From Caryophanales bacterium UBA4856 (GTDB lineage Bacteria; Bacillota_I; Bacilli_A; RFN20; CAG-288), in the NCBI GenBank assembly GCA_002399765.1, contig DHEG01000015.1, positions 90,471 to 154,470 on the forward strand: a stretch of DNA of 64,000 nucleotides. Direction: 5' to 3'. Positions 15,121 through 23,980 of the stretch are shown here, piece by piece (the first letter of the stretch is position 1; each line of letters begins with the position of its first letter). The position numbers and the translations under genes are program-made. The notes beneath the pieces are model-generated. The model was given only the letters and a program-made list of their open reading frames with translations. It did not search any database and was not told the origin of the DNA.

Positions 15121-16644
15121 TCAAAACTCCGAGTCCAAGTCGCTAGCTCTGTACCACTTGGTCCTATCCACTATGGAGATTTCGCCAACCTTGGTATCGG
15201 AAAGGATTATCCCACCATGCTTTTTGTAGAAACTAAGTTCTTTAAGGGCCTCGACGGTGATCCGCTCCCCGGGAATAAGAAGAGGAATGCCAGGGGGATA
15301 GATCATTACGGACTCGGCCGATATCTCTCCCGCCGCATCCTTTGAAGGAACGACTCTGTGGGGAGCATTGAAAGCCACCCTCGGGCGAACGACCAATTCG
15401 GGGTAAGTGAAGTTGAAATGAGGCATGCGATGAACCATCCTCTTGGAATAGTGATTTTCGGATAGTTCCTTGAAAGCCGAAATCAAGGTATTCGTTTGCT
15501 CATCGGTAGTGCCAACACCAAAAATGGCTAGACAGCAACGGAATTCGCCCAATTCCAACTGTACGTTGCTTCTCATCTTAAGCTCATGGTAAGCATCGAA
15601 CCCTGTTATTCCCAAACCAGATACATCTACAACCAACTTTGTGTCATCAATACCAAAGCGTCCCTTGCCATCAATATATGAATGGTCGATGACTGAAAGT
15701 CCAGGGATCTGCGATAGTTCCTTACGAGCCCTAAGGCACTTGGCTATAGTGGATCCCAAAAGGGCGTCTCCATCAAAGAACATGCGCTTTCTGGCAGCAT
15801 CAATCGAAGCCATCAAAAGCGAGTTGGGCGATGTCGACATCATCATGGAGAAGACGGCCTTCACTCGATCCCAGTCAACCCTTTTGCCTTTGTACATCAC
15901 CAGCGAAGATTGGGTCAGCGAACCGCCAGTCTTATGCATCGAGGCAGTGGTAATGTCGAAACCTGCCTGTAAGGCACCCAACGGCAATCTGTCGGAGAAA
16001 TAGAAATGCGTTCCATGCGCCTCGTCAGCCATGGCAATCATTCCATGTTTGTGAGCCAAGGCAGCGATTGCCTTCAAATCAGAGACAAGCCCAAAGTAGG
16101 TGGGGTTAATGGCAAAGACAACTTTTGCATCGGGATTCTGCTCGATGGCCTTAGCATATTCCTCTACCGGTACGCCGTTGGATATACCCGTCAAAGGATC
16201 TATATCCGGTTTGACGAAAATGGGCACGGCTCCGCTGAGTATCAAGGCATTGATCACTGACTTGTGAACATTTCTCGGCAGAATTATCTTGTCTTTGGCC
16301 CGCAGCACGCCAAGGATCTCGGTAAGGATGCCGCCCGTAGTGCCATTCACAGAGAAGAGACACCCATCGGCCTTGAAGGCCTTTGCACAAAGGTCTTCGG
16401 CTTCCTTGATCACGCCGCTGGGTTTGACGAGATTGTCCATCCCATACGGTCCATTGATGTCACATTCATAGGTCCGCTTACCGACAAATTCTTCCAAATC
16501 ATTGTCAAACCCACCCATCTTATGACCAGGTACATCAAAGGGAACAGGCTTTGACAATACATATTGTTCTAGGGCTTCCAAGAAGGGCTCGCGTTTCTGC
16601 AGATTGAATTCAAGCAAGGCCTGCTTCGACATTTTCTTTTCCAT
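15121..16644 (-). CDS. PLP-dependent Arg/Lys/Orn decarboxylase (fold type I, Bacillus SpeA/YaaO-like)
   Basis: A 507-residue enzyme of the major Orn/Lys/Arg decarboxylase family. Visible features are the N-terminal PFDVPGHKMG motif, FSVNGTTGGILTEILG for cofactor phosphate binding, MADEAHGTHF containing the PLP-ring Asp, and the Schiff-base lysine in ASMHKTGGSLTQSS at about residue 238. The C-terminal domain has the family's PPGIPLLIPGE motif. It decarboxylates a basic amino acid to a polyamine precursor (agmatine, cadaverine or putrescine); the substrate is not determinable. The size is that of the short Gram-positive type without the N-terminal wing domain. metK lies upstream on the same strand 51 bases away, a sensible pairing because decarboxylated SAM feeds polyamine synthesis. 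The start could also be the ATG 12 bases downstream. Confidence 0.9.
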   Translation of the reverse strand: MEKKMSKQALLEFNLQKREPFLEALEQYVLSKPVPFDVPGHKMGGFDNDLEEFVGKRTYECDINGPYGMDNLVKPSGVIKEAEDLCAKAFKADGCLFSVNGTTGGILTEILGVLRAKDKIILPRNVHKSVINALILSGAVPIFVKPDIDPLTGISNGVPVEEYAKAIEQNPDAKVVFAINPTYFGLVSDLKAIAALAHKHGMIAMADEAHGTHFYFSDRLPLGALQAGFDITTASMHKTGGSLTQSSLVMYKGKRVDWDRVKAVFSMMMSTSPNSLLMASIDAARKRMFFDGDALLGSTIAKCLRARKELSQIPGLSVIDHSYIDGKGRFGIDDTKLVVDVSGLGITGFDAYHELKMRSNVQLELGEFRCCLAIFGVGTTDEQTNTLISAFKELSENHYSKRMVHRMPHFNFTYPELVVRPRVAFNAPHRVVPSKDAAGEISAESVMIYPPGIPLLIPGERITVEALKELSFYKKHGGIILSDTKVGEISIVDRTKWYRASDLDSEF

Positions 16645-16695
16645 TTATCCTTAGTGTCTCCCGGGGTAAATACCCCAGACTACTCATTGGCCGGA

Positions 16696-17886
16696 TTATT
16701 TTAGGCAAAACTTCCTCAGATATTCAACAGCATCGTCCTTCTCCCAGGGCAAATCCAAATCGGGGCGCCCAAAGTGACCATAGCAAGCCAGATCGCCGTA
16801 GCGGAAGGTGGGGTGGGTTAGGGAGAACTTCGATATTATGCCCCAGGGGGTGAAGTCAAATGTTTCCTCATTCTCCAATATCGCCTGAAGTATCAGGGAA
16901 TCGGCCACCTTTCCCGTGCCAAAGGTATCGATGTTGATCGAAACCGGTTTTGCGACTCCAATCGCATAGGCGACTTGAACCAGGCATTTCTTAGCCAGCC
17001 TAGCTGAAACGACATTCCTGGCAACATATCGGGCCATATAGGCCCCTGAGCGATCGACCTTGGTGGGATCCTTCCCCGAGAAGGAACCGCCACCATGGGG
17101 AGCCGCCCCACCGTAGGTGTCGACTATGATCTTCCGACCGGTGAGTCCCGTATCCCCGAGAGGTCCTCCTATGACGAAGCGACCGGTTGGATTGACATAT
17201 ATCTCCTTCTCGTCCGGAAGATCGAAGCCAAATGATTTCACCACCGGTTTCAGGACCAAGTCCTCAAGTTCCTTTCGGAATTCAGGCAATGACACTTCGG
17301 GGTCCTGCTGACAGGAGAATACCAAGGCATTGACGCTTGGCTCTTCAGGATTCGTGTAATCCACCGTTACTTCCGATTTCATATCGGGACGGGCATGGGG
17401 CAACTTCCCTGACTTGCGAAGCAACTCGGCAGTCCTCACGATCTTTTGGGCCATGGAATATGCCAAGGGCATGTAGTTCTCGGTCTCGTCGGTCGCATAG
17501 CCAAACATCATCCCCTGATCCCCGGCACCCAATTCCCTGGGATTGCCCCTATTTACGCCTTGGGCTATGTCGGGGCTTTGGGTATTAACCAACACTTCCA
17601 CCTGCATCGAATCCGGCCCAATCCCGGATTCGGGAGTCGTATAGCCGATGTCGCGGACCGTCTTGCGGGCTATTCTCTCATACCCTTTGGGCCCAATATC
17701 GGCTTTGGTAGTTATCTCACCAGCAATTATTATCTTCTCTTTGGTGGCCATTACCTCACAGGCGACATGGGAATTCGGATCCTGAGCCAAGCAAGCATCG
17801 AGAATCCTATCGGCAATCTGGTCGCAGATCTTATCAGGATGACCTTCGCCAACAGCTTCAGAAGTAAACAGTACCTTTGGTTTCAT
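16696..17886 (-). CDS. metK: S-adenosylmethionine synthetase
   Basis: A 396-residue enzyme making SAM from methionine and ATP. Hallmarks are FTSEAVGEGHPDKICDQ at the N-terminus, GAGDQGMMFGYA (the MetK signature), and GGGSFSGKDPTKVDRSGAY for phosphate binding. The ATG at 17886 matches the usual MetK N-terminus. An upstream TTG at 17901 is in frame, but it lies inside a hairpin that contains the Shine-Dalgarno site. That hairpin (17889-17905) suggests control at translation. A perfect TTGACA lies near 17980 with TATACT only 14 bases away, so the promoter is unclear. The next gene downstream is the basic amino acid decarboxylase. Confidence 0.96.
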   Translation of the reverse strand: MKPKVLFTSEAVGEGHPDKICDQIADRILDACLAQDPNSHVACEVMATKEKIIIAGEITTKADIGPKGYERIARKTVRDIGYTTPESGIGPDSMQVEVLVNTQSPDIAQGVNRGNPRELGAGDQGMMFGYATDETENYMPLAYSMAQKIVRTAELLRKSGKLPHARPDMKSEVTVDYTNPEEPSVNALVFSCQQDPEVSLPEFRKELEDLVLKPVVKSFGFDLPDEKEIYVNPTGRFVIGGPLGDTGLTGRKIIVDTYGGAAPHGGGSFSGKDPTKVDRSGAYMARYVARNVVSARLAKKCLVQVAYAIGVAKPVSINIDTFGTGKVADSLILQAILENEETFDFTPWGIISKFSLTHPTFRYGDLACYGHFGRPDLDLPWEKDDAVEYLRKFCLK

Positions 17887-17888
17887 AT

Positions 17889-17905
17889 GTCCCTTTCTCA
17901 AGGAC
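17889..17905 (-). promoter_or_regulatory. Hairpin sequestering the metK ribosome-binding site
   Basis: On the minus strand GTCCTT (17900-17905), loop GAGA, and AAGGGAC (17889-17895) form a hairpin with one bulged G, ending 2 bases before the ATG. The 3' arm contains the only Shine-Dalgarno candidate (AAAGGGA). It does not resemble the known SAM riboswitch classes that I can recall. Confidence 0.45.
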
Positions 17906-17999
17906 CAGCGGATGAGCGGTATGTCTTTCGCCCGGCCGGAGTTCTTTTTGGAGTTTCGGTTTAAAGTATAGACCTAACTATCACTGTCAACGCGTAAAA

Positions 18000-18989
18000 T
18001 CACTTCCCAACCATATTTGACCAATCCTGGGGATTGTCGTCGGAAAAAAACACTTTGGACTCAGGGGGAAAGCCGAAGAAGTCATTGGGCCAATTCACCT
18101 CCCCGATAAGAGACGGAAAGCCATCCAAGACAATCGATTCATAGACTTGATTTAAATCATCTTGGGCTTTTGCGAACAAATCCAGGAACGATTCATTTGT
18201 CGTACTTTCAAGGAGCGGATCCTTCCAAGCGACGCCCTCAACATTCAAACATCTATCGCCAATTTCCCCAGAGACCTTAAAGCCATTCCCAATGTTGGTT
18301 ATTCTACGAAAGCCTGAGTTTACATACAGGCCTCTCTTAAGTTTTGCCCTGCTGACGGAAACGCATTCGGAATAGAAATCGTCACTGACTTCCTCATGAA
18401 GCAATTTCTCAATCACTTTTTTAAAATGCTTATCTATAATTCTTGTCTCGCTTTTGACGAAGGGCAAGGCATCCTCGGGGTTCCTTATGAAATAGGTGGC
18501 CTCGAACCTATTGGCCATGGCGATGTCAATCGCCTCTTCCAAGTGCAGCTGCCGCGAAAGCCAATATCTTCCCTTCCGTCCATCGTTGCTGAATCGGGAG
18601 AAATACAAAACATATGGATAGCAGCGGGAATCCAAAATATAGTGTGACAGGAATCCGAATGACCACGACTCGAATGCGTTTCTTTCCTTAGGATCTTCAA
18701 TGCCCGATATCTCAAAGGCAAAGGCCTTGATCAAGTCATTGCCTGTCAAGAGATGGGTCTTGTTGCCCAGATCTCTATGTCGCAGGAACGGATGCAAGTC
18801 AATGATTGAGTTCAAGCCATAAGCGGAGAGGACATCAGGCCCTTGGGCGCCAAGGAGAAGGAAGTGCAAATTGTCGAACAGGAATGATTGGTGGCCTTTG
18901 CAATCTTGGCCCTCACCCGTATCGGCGTTTACTATTTCTTGGTCGTACAGCTCAGTCGCAAGAACGTTTTGCGATATCAATAAACCCAT
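18000..18989 (-). CDS. Zinc-dependent phospholipase C-like protein
   Basis: A 329-residue protein similar to the family annotated as zinc-dependent phospholipase C in Firmicutes. The N-terminal half has the GAQGPDVLSAYG motif, then the His/Asp positions expected for a trinuclear zinc site: HPFLRHRDLGNKTH, FGFLSHYILDSRCYPY (HxxxD) and RQLHLEEAIDIAM (HxxxE). There is no signal peptide, so a cytosolic hydrolase is more likely than a secreted toxin. The C-terminal third is unrecognised. It follows the PduL gene after 12 bases, with AGGAA before the ATG, so the two are co-transcribed. The real substrate is unknown; phospholipid or phosphodiester hydrolysis is inferred from family naming. Confidence 0.7.
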   Translation of the reverse strand: MGLLISQNVLATELYDQEIVNADTGEGQDCKGHQSFLFDNLHFLLLGAQGPDVLSAYGLNSIIDLHPFLRHRDLGNKTHLLTGNDLIKAFAFEISGIEDPKERNAFESWSFGFLSHYILDSRCYPYVLYFSRFSNDGRKGRYWLSRQLHLEEAIDIAMANRFEATYFIRNPEDALPFVKSETRIIDKHFKKVIEKLLHEEVSDDFYSECVSVSRAKLKRGLYVNSGFRRITNIGNGFKVSGEIGDRCLNVEGVAWKDPLLESTTNESFLDLFAKAQDDLNQVYESIVLDGFPSLIGEVNWPNDFFGFPPESKVFFSDDNPQDWSNMVGK

Positions 18990-19001
18990 TGTTCCTAGGC
19001 C

Positions 19002-19622
19002 TCACAGGACGATGAAACCCGTACCGGACTTCCTTATCCCAGCCGCGTTGCCTTCGTCGGTATCAAGATGCATTGCCAGGTCGAAACTGGGGTGAACCCT
19101 GACGACGACATCGTCGAAGACAAGATGACGGGGGGAGTCGGAAGTGACATCCACTTTGACTATTTGGCCGTTTGCCACGCCAAGTTGCTGCGCTTGTTCG
19201 GGATTGCAATGAATGTGGCGTTTTTGGGCTACCAATCCATAGGGCAGGGATACTTTCTTCATGACATTCCCCTTTTCATCCAAGGACAATACCGCAAGCG
19301 GGACAGAGCCTTCCACATCGCCCGAGACCCTGATTGGAAGGTCTACGCCTAATGTCCTTCCGTCAGTGAGGGAACATTCAAACTGGTTGTACTTGCGGGC
19401 GGGTCCCAGTATGGAAAGGCAATCCATGCGATGGGCTTTGCCATCCTTGCCAAGGGTTTCGATAGCTACCCTTACATCAGAGACGTACTGTCCGTGTTGG
19501 CTTAGGGGCCTAAGGAAATGAGCATCGAGATCAAACCCAGCGCCGAATAATTCATCTAAGGTCCTTTGGTTGAGATGGCAATGATGGGCACTTACTTCGA
19601 CCTTGAATCTTTTAGCTTCCAT
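19002..19622 (-). CDS. pduL: PduL-type phosphate acyltransferase (phosphotransacylase)
   Basis: 206 residues. It carries the duplicated PduL fold, with the first metal motif VSAHHCHLNQ, conserved ILGPARKYNQFECSLTDGRTLGVDLPIRVSGD, the second metal motif VAQKRHIHCNPEQA, and the terminal MHLDTDEGNAAG. It interconverts acetyl- or propanoyl-CoA and the acyl-phosphate. No encapsulation peptide or microcompartment genes are seen, so it probably serves as a housekeeping Pta substitute making acetyl-phosphate for an acetate kinase encoded elsewhere. The ATG at 19622 is chosen because GAAGAGG lies 7 bases upstream; an upstream TTG frame adds 5 residues without support. Confidence 0.92.
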   Translation of the reverse strand: MEAKRFKVEVSAHHCHLNQRTLDELFGAGFDLDAHFLRPLSQHGQYVSDVRVAIETLGKDGKAHRMDCLSILGPARKYNQFECSLTDGRTLGVDLPIRVSGDVEGSVPLAVLSLDEKGNVMKKVSLPYGLVAQKRHIHCNPEQAQQLGVANGQIVKVDVTSDSPRHLVFDDVVVRVHPSFDLAMHLDTDEGNAAGIRKSGTGFIVL

Positions 19623-19645
19623 TTCAAGCCTCTTCAATCGCTTAA

Positions 19646-19651
19646 ATTATA
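19646..19651 (-). promoter_or_regulatory. -10 element of the pduL operon
   Basis: A perfect TATAAT on the minus strand, 24 bases upstream of the pduL start codon. No convincing -35 lies at 16-18 bases, so an activator or a poor -35 is implied. Confidence 0.45.
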
Positions 19652-19678
19652 AACTTGGTCTGATGCCAATAATGCGAA

Positions 19679-19696
19679 ATACTTATCGGTAAGTAT
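19679..19696. promoter_or_regulatory. Dyad in the divergent pduL / metallopeptidase promoter region
   Basis: A perfect inverted repeat ATACTTA-TCGG-TAAGTAT. Its right arm overlaps a TATATT -10-like element (19694-19699) for the rightward gene, placing the start near 19706, only about 6 bases before the ATG at 19712. It is an operator candidate. Confidence 0.45.
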
Positions 19697-19711
19697 ATTA
19701 TTTCAAGTGTA

Positions 19712-20410
19712 ATGGCAAACGATAAAGAACAGTTTGAATTGAGGCTGCCCGATGGGAGAGTCGTAAAAATACCCATCACTTGGTCCAAGGGGGGATCAAG
19801 GGTAATGGCATACATTGCCTATGGCCGCATCGAGGCCACCATCGGAACCCGTTTTCCCCATGAAAGAATCGGGGAAACACTTCAGAAAATATTAAGAAAA
19901 CTAAGGTCGCCAGCCGTCAGTCAGCTTTCCTTCAAAAGCATGCTTGATTGGCCTAGCAAAACAATCTACGTGCTTGGCAAGAAGAGAAAGCTTACAAATG
20001 ATCCCACCCTTATGGATGACAAAAACTATTTCTTTTATGAAAAGGGAAGCGACTTCACCAAAAGTTTCGACTCCTCTTTTAGGAAATATCTTCTGTATAG
20101 GATCAAGGAAGAAGCCACAAGATCCAACATAAGAATCGATTTCTTCAAAGTCAAAGTAGGCCGTTACCGTTCCAAGCAAGCCTCCTTCAGATCCATAGAC
20201 AAGTTATTTGAATTTGACAGACGGGTATTCGCTTATGCTCCCATTGTGGTTGACTCGGTGATAGACCACGAATTGTCCCACACCGTTTCAATAAGACACG
20301 ACAAGGAGTTTTATAGGATACTATATAGACAAATACCGGAATGCATTTACAAGAACTCTAAATGGATAATCACCACCGGGAACTTTGGGAGTGACCCTTA
20401 TGCCTTATAA
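19712..20410 (+). CDS. YgjP-like zinc metallopeptidase domain protein (M48/DUF45 type)
   Basis: A 232-residue protein with the zinc motif HELSH in VVDSVIDHELSHTVSIRHDKEFYRIL near residue 190, which is the pattern of the YgjP/WLM metallopeptidase-like domain. The N-terminal half (LRLPDGRVVKIPITWSKGGSRVMAYIAYGRIEATI) matches the beta-rich start of that family. There is no signal peptide or membrane segment. Physiological substrates of the family are not established. No clear Shine-Dalgarno site precedes the ATG, and the -10-like TATATT is only 13 bases upstream, so the mRNA may be nearly leaderless. It overlaps the downstream RNA methyltransferase gene by 11 bases, so the two are co-transcribed. 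Confidence 0.8.
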   Translation: MANDKEQFELRLPDGRVVKIPITWSKGGSRVMAYIAYGRIEATIGTRFPHERIGETLQKILRKLRSPAVSQLSFKSMLDWPSKTIYVLGKKRKLTNDPTLMDDKNYFFYEKGSDFTKSFDSSFRKYLLYRIKEEATRSNIRIDFFKVKVGRYRSKQASFRSIDKLFEFDRRVFAYAPIVVDSVIDHELSHTVSIRHDKEFYRILYRQIPECIYKNSKWIITTGNFGSDPYAL

Positions 20411-21116
20411 AGAAATCGATAGTCCTCATAATCCGCTATTCAAGGAAATAGAAGACATTAAGAAAGGCAAAAAGAAAAAAGAGGGTTTGGTATTCATCGA
20501 AGGTGAAGACTTGGTAAACGAAGCGATGGCGACCAATCACCTGAAGACAGCCTTGGCCGTAAACCCTCTGCTTTTGCCAAAAGACCATGACGGCCTTATT
20601 GTTTCCGAGCACCTCTATGATAGGCTGGCCCAATTCAAGAGCCCTGCAAAACTGATGGGCATTGCTGAGATTGACTTAACAAATGAGCCTGGCGATAAAT
20701 GCATCTACCTCGATGGGGTACAGGATCCGGGCAATGTGGGAACCATAATGAGAACCGCCCTATCCTTTCAATATTCATCAGTATTTCTCTCGATAGATTC
20801 CGCCTCTCCGTTCAACTCGAAGACCATTCAGGCTTCCAAGGGCGCAATTTTTAAGATTCCGATAGGTCAAGCCAAGTTAAGTTACTTAAAGGATAAAGGT
20901 TACAATATCTACCTGACTTCCCTTAAAGGTGCGGACGAGAGTAAGTACTCGGAATTGAAAAAGCCCTTCGCGTTGGTTTTCGGTAACGAGGGAAGGGGTG
21001 TTTCTGAGGAAAATCTGAAACTGGGCCCGAACTTGAGGATCGAAATGTCGGGCATCGACTCTCTGAATGTCGCAATCGCCGCTGGAATATTGATGTATCG
21101 CTTCCATAAAAGCTGA
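20400..21116 (+). CDS. TrmH/SpoU family RNA 2'-O-ribose methyltransferase
   Basis: A 238-residue SPOUT methyltransferase. An N-terminal substrate-binding domain (SPHNPLFKEIEDIKKGKKKKEGLVFIEGEDLVNEAM) precedes the knotted catalytic domain, whose three motifs are visible: LDGVQDPGNVGTIMRTAL, FALVFGNEGRGVS, and SLNVAIAAGILMY. This organisation fits the 23S rRNA methyltransferase branch (RlmB/TsnR/YsgA-like); the exact nucleotide cannot be stated. The ATG at 20400 is used because GGGAG lies 8 bases upstream. It overlaps the metallopeptidase gene by 11 bases. Confidence 0.9.
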   Translation: MPYKEIDSPHNPLFKEIEDIKKGKKKKEGLVFIEGEDLVNEAMATNHLKTALAVNPLLLPKDHDGLIVSEHLYDRLAQFKSPAKLMGIAEIDLTNEPGDKCIYLDGVQDPGNVGTIMRTALSFQYSSVFLSIDSASPFNSKTIQASKGAIFKIPIGQAKLSYLKDKGYNIYLTSLKGADESKYSELKKPFALVFGNEGRGVSEENLKLGPNLRIEMSGIDSLNVAIAAGILMYRFHKS

Positions 21117-21127
21117 GTTTCGGTCGG

Positions 21128-21156
21128 TTGAAAGGTAGTCTAGGTACATATATACT
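21128..21156 (+). promoter_or_regulatory. Promoter of the ileS-lspA-rluD operon
   Basis: -35 TTGAAA (21128-21133), a 17-base spacer, -10 TATACT (21151-21156). The start near 21162 leaves a leader of about 40 bases, far too short for a T-box riboswitch. Confidence 0.65.
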
Positions 21157-21202
21157 TTTATGGCAATATAAATCGCTTTTTTTACGCTAAAACCGAGAGG
21201 AC

Positions 21203-23980
21203 ATGGCTTCGATAATGAAAATCAGCAAAACATTGATTATGCCGAAAGGCACCTTCGAAATGCGCGGGAAATTACCCGAGAGAGAGCCGGCATATATCGA
21301 AAGATGCAACAAAAACGGGTTGTATTTCAAGATGTTGGAAGCAACAGCACAAGGCCGCGAGTTCTATTTGCATGACGGCCCCCCCTATGCCAACGGCGAT
21401 CTACATGCCGGCCATGGCCTTAACATGGTTTTGAAGGACATAATTATTCGCTCCAAGACGTTGGAAGGTTACCATTGCGATTTCGTCCCCGGATGGGACA
21501 CCCACGGACTGCCTATCGAGAACGAAGTCACTAAATCAGGCGTAGACAGGCATTCCATGTCCATAGCTTCTTTCAGGGCAATATGCCGTGATTACGCCTT
21601 GAAGCAAGTTGCCCACCAAAAGGGCCAGGCCCTTAGGATAGGCCTTTTGGGTCACTATGAGAAGCCATACATAACATTAGACCCGGAATACGAAGCAAAC
21701 GAAGTTAGCATCTTTGCAAAAATGTACGAGCGTGGTTTGATTTATCGAGGATTGAAACCGGTCCACTGGTCACCGATTTCCGAAACCGCAGTAGCCCAAG
21801 CCGATATCGAATACCAAAACCTTCCGGCCAAATCGATCTTTGTCAGATTCAGGGTAAAGAAACCCGTGTTGGATCTCAAGGAGGGGGATGCCCTCGTAAT
21901 TTGGACCACTACTCCCTGGACCATTCCTTCGAACTTGGCCATCTGCCTCAACCCCGATCTCGAATATGGCCTTTTCAAGACCGATCAAGGCCGCTTGATT
22001 TTCCTTACCTCGCTTGAGGAAAAATTGGTTGGTGAACTGGGCCTTACCAATGTCTCCCTGGTATCCATTTACAAAGGAAGGCAGCTTGAAGGCGTCATTT
22101 GCCGTCATCCCTTCTATGACAGGGATTCAATCGTAATCCTTGGTAAGCATGTTACTGCCGAGGAAGGAACCGGCTGCGTCCACACGGCGCCGGGACTCGG
22201 CGAAGACGATTACAACGTGGGCATAAAGTATGGTTTGAAGCCTTATTGCCCGATCGATTCAAAAGGTCACCTTACGCCAGAGGTTGGCGAAAGACTCAGT
22301 GGTCTTTTCTACGAAAAGGCTAATGACGTCGTAATTCAGATGTTGGTCGAGACGGGGGCATTGCTTAAAGAGAAAGACATCATACATTCCTATCCTATCG
22401 ATGCCCGTAACGGCAAACCCTTGATTTTCCGTACTGCACCACAATGGTTTTGCTCTCTTGAGCCTATTCGCAAGGAGTTGGTAGAAGAGCTGGATAAAGT
22501 AAGCTACGTTCCCTCCTGGGGCAAGGTAAGGCTCAGGAACATGATCGAAGGCCGATCCGATTGGTGCATTTCTCGTCAAAGGGCATGGGGTGTGCCAATT
22601 CCGATTATTTATTGTCAAGATGGTAAGCCAGTTACAGACAAGGCAGTGTTTGCCAAGATAATCGAAGAGATTAAGCTACACGGCTCTAACATTTGGTATG
22701 AGAAACCGGCCGAATACTTCTTGCCCGAGGGCTACGTCAACTCTCATTCACCCGATGGCAAGTTCACCAAAGAGCAGGACATCATGGATGTCTGGTTTGA
22801 TTCCGGCTCATCCTGGTTAGGTGCGGAAGTGGCTAGAGGTCTGCCTTATCCTGCCGATCTGTACCTTGAAGGCAATGATCAATATCGGGGCTGGTATAAC
22901 GCCTCGTTGATTCTTTCCGTGGCCGTTAACGGCAAGACTCCTTTCAAGAAAATCGTAACCAATGGATTCATAGTTGACCAAAATGGGCAGAAATTCTCCA
23001 AGTCCAAGAAGAACGGGATATATCCCGAGGCCATATGCAATACGTATGGTGCTGATGTTTTCAGGCTTTGGGTCGCCTCGATCGATTACACCACCGCAGA
23101 CATTACGTTGACCCAAGATCTTTTGAAATCCGTTGCCGATCAATATCGGAAGATCCGTAATACCTTCAAGTTCATGCTTGCCAATCTCCATGATTCCGAG
23201 ACCAGTTCCTTCGACCCACTCAAGGATCGCTACGAGCTTTCCCTAGCCGACAAGATGATCCTGAACAAACTCAAGAAGGTGGTACAGAAGGTCAAGGAAG
23301 GCTACGACAACTACGACTTCTTGTCGGTAAGCACCACCCTGATCAACTTCTTGGTAAACGATCTGTCCGGCTTCTATCTGGACGTCGCCAAGGATGTACT
23401 CTATTGCGATGAGCCTGACACCTTGCGCCGAAAGGGAATACAATACGTCATGTACCAGCTAACCAAGAGTCTAGCCATCCTCTATTCACCGATTCTTTTC
23501 TTTACCGCCGATGAGGTATATCAAAACCTTCCTGGATCAAAGTTGGAAAACGTGGCTTTGGAGAGGTTCCCCTCATTCGAGGGCCAAGACAGCAAACTAG
23601 ACACTTTGTACATGCTGTTCCAAAAGCTTCGCGACACATCCAACAAGGCGCTAGAGGCTGCAAGGGCAAACAACGTAATCAAGGGAGCGAACGAAGGCTA
23701 TCTGGATATCGACGATTCCAATGACGAATACAAGCCCCTTTTCGACGAGATGGACAAGAAGGAACTCGCCCGCCTTTTGGGCTTCTCCAAGGTAACGGTC
23801 AGCAAATCCGGAAATGGGTTTGCGGTCACAAAGGCCAAAGGTACCAAATGCGACCGTTGCTGGAACTATTTCGAAGACATAACGGCCAATGAGGAAGGCA
23901 ATTTCTGCCCACGCTGCCTGAAAGCCTTTGAGAAATACGTCGCTGCGCACCCTGATGTCGAAGAGCCGGAGGGAAAATGA
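21203..23980 (+). CDS. ileS: Isoleucyl-tRNA synthetase
   Basis: A 925-residue class I aminoacyl-tRNA synthetase. The HIGH motif is in DGPPYANGDLHAGHGLN (HAGHG), the CP1 editing domain follows (WTTTPWTIPSNLA, and GTGCVHTAPGLGEDDY with the editing Asp), then WFDSGSSW and the KMSKS equivalent KFSKSKKN. The C-terminus carries a four-cysteine zinc site (CDRCWNYFED and CPRC), typical of bacterial IleS. The ATG at 21203 has GAGAGG only 2 bases away. The ATG at 21215 (MKISKTLIMPKG) matches the homologue N-terminus better but has its Shine-Dalgarno site 14 bases away, so the start is uncertain by 4 residues. The stop overlaps the lspA start (ATGA). Confidence 0.97.
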   Translation: MASIMKISKTLIMPKGTFEMRGKLPEREPAYIERCNKNGLYFKMLEATAQGREFYLHDGPPYANGDLHAGHGLNMVLKDIIIRSKTLEGYHCDFVPGWDTHGLPIENEVTKSGVDRHSMSIASFRAICRDYALKQVAHQKGQALRIGLLGHYEKPYITLDPEYEANEVSIFAKMYERGLIYRGLKPVHWSPISETAVAQADIEYQNLPAKSIFVRFRVKKPVLDLKEGDALVIWTTTPWTIPSNLAICLNPDLEYGLFKTDQGRLIFLTSLEEKLVGELGLTNVSLVSIYKGRQLEGVICRHPFYDRDSIVILGKHVTAEEGTGCVHTAPGLGEDDYNVGIKYGLKPYCPIDSKGHLTPEVGERLSGLFYEKANDVVIQMLVETGALLKEKDIIHSYPIDARNGKPLIFRTAPQWFCSLEPIRKELVEELDKVSYVPSWGKVRLRNMIEGRSDWCISRQRAWGVPIPIIYCQDGKPVTDKAVFAKIIEEIKLHGSNIWYEKPAEYFLPEGYVNSHSPDGKFTKEQDIMDVWFDSGSSWLGAEVARGLPYPADLYLEGNDQYRGWYNASLILSVAVNGKTPFKKIVTNGFIVDQNGQKFSKSKKNGIYPEAICNTYGADVFRLWVASIDYTTADITLTQDLLKSVADQYRKIRNTFKFMLANLHDSETSSFDPLKDRYELSLADKMILNKLKKVVQKVKEGYDNYDFLSVSTTLINFLVNDLSGFYLDVAKDVLYCDEPDTLRRKGIQYVMYQLTKSLAILYSPILFFTADEVYQNLPGSKLENVALERFPSFEGQDSKLDTLYMLFQKLRDTSNKALEAARANNVIKGANEGYLDIDDSNDEYKPLFDEMDKKELARLLGFSKVTVSKSGNGFAVTKAKGTKCDRCWNYFEDITANEEGNFCPRCLKAFEKYVAAHPDVEEPEGK

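Noticed and set aside
17887-17999. SMK (SAM-III) riboswitch before metK
   Set aside because: An SD-sequestering hairpin exists, but the conserved core of SMK boxes is not recognisable.
19002-19622. PduL as evidence of a bacterial microcompartment locus
   Set aside because: No shell proteins, encapsulation peptide or diol/ethanolamine enzymes are present nearby; housekeeping phosphotransacylase is more likely.
21157-21202. T-box riboswitch before ileS (also considered for alaS and cysS)
   Set aside because: The leaders are 40 bases or less and lack the T-box UGGNACCGCG sequence.
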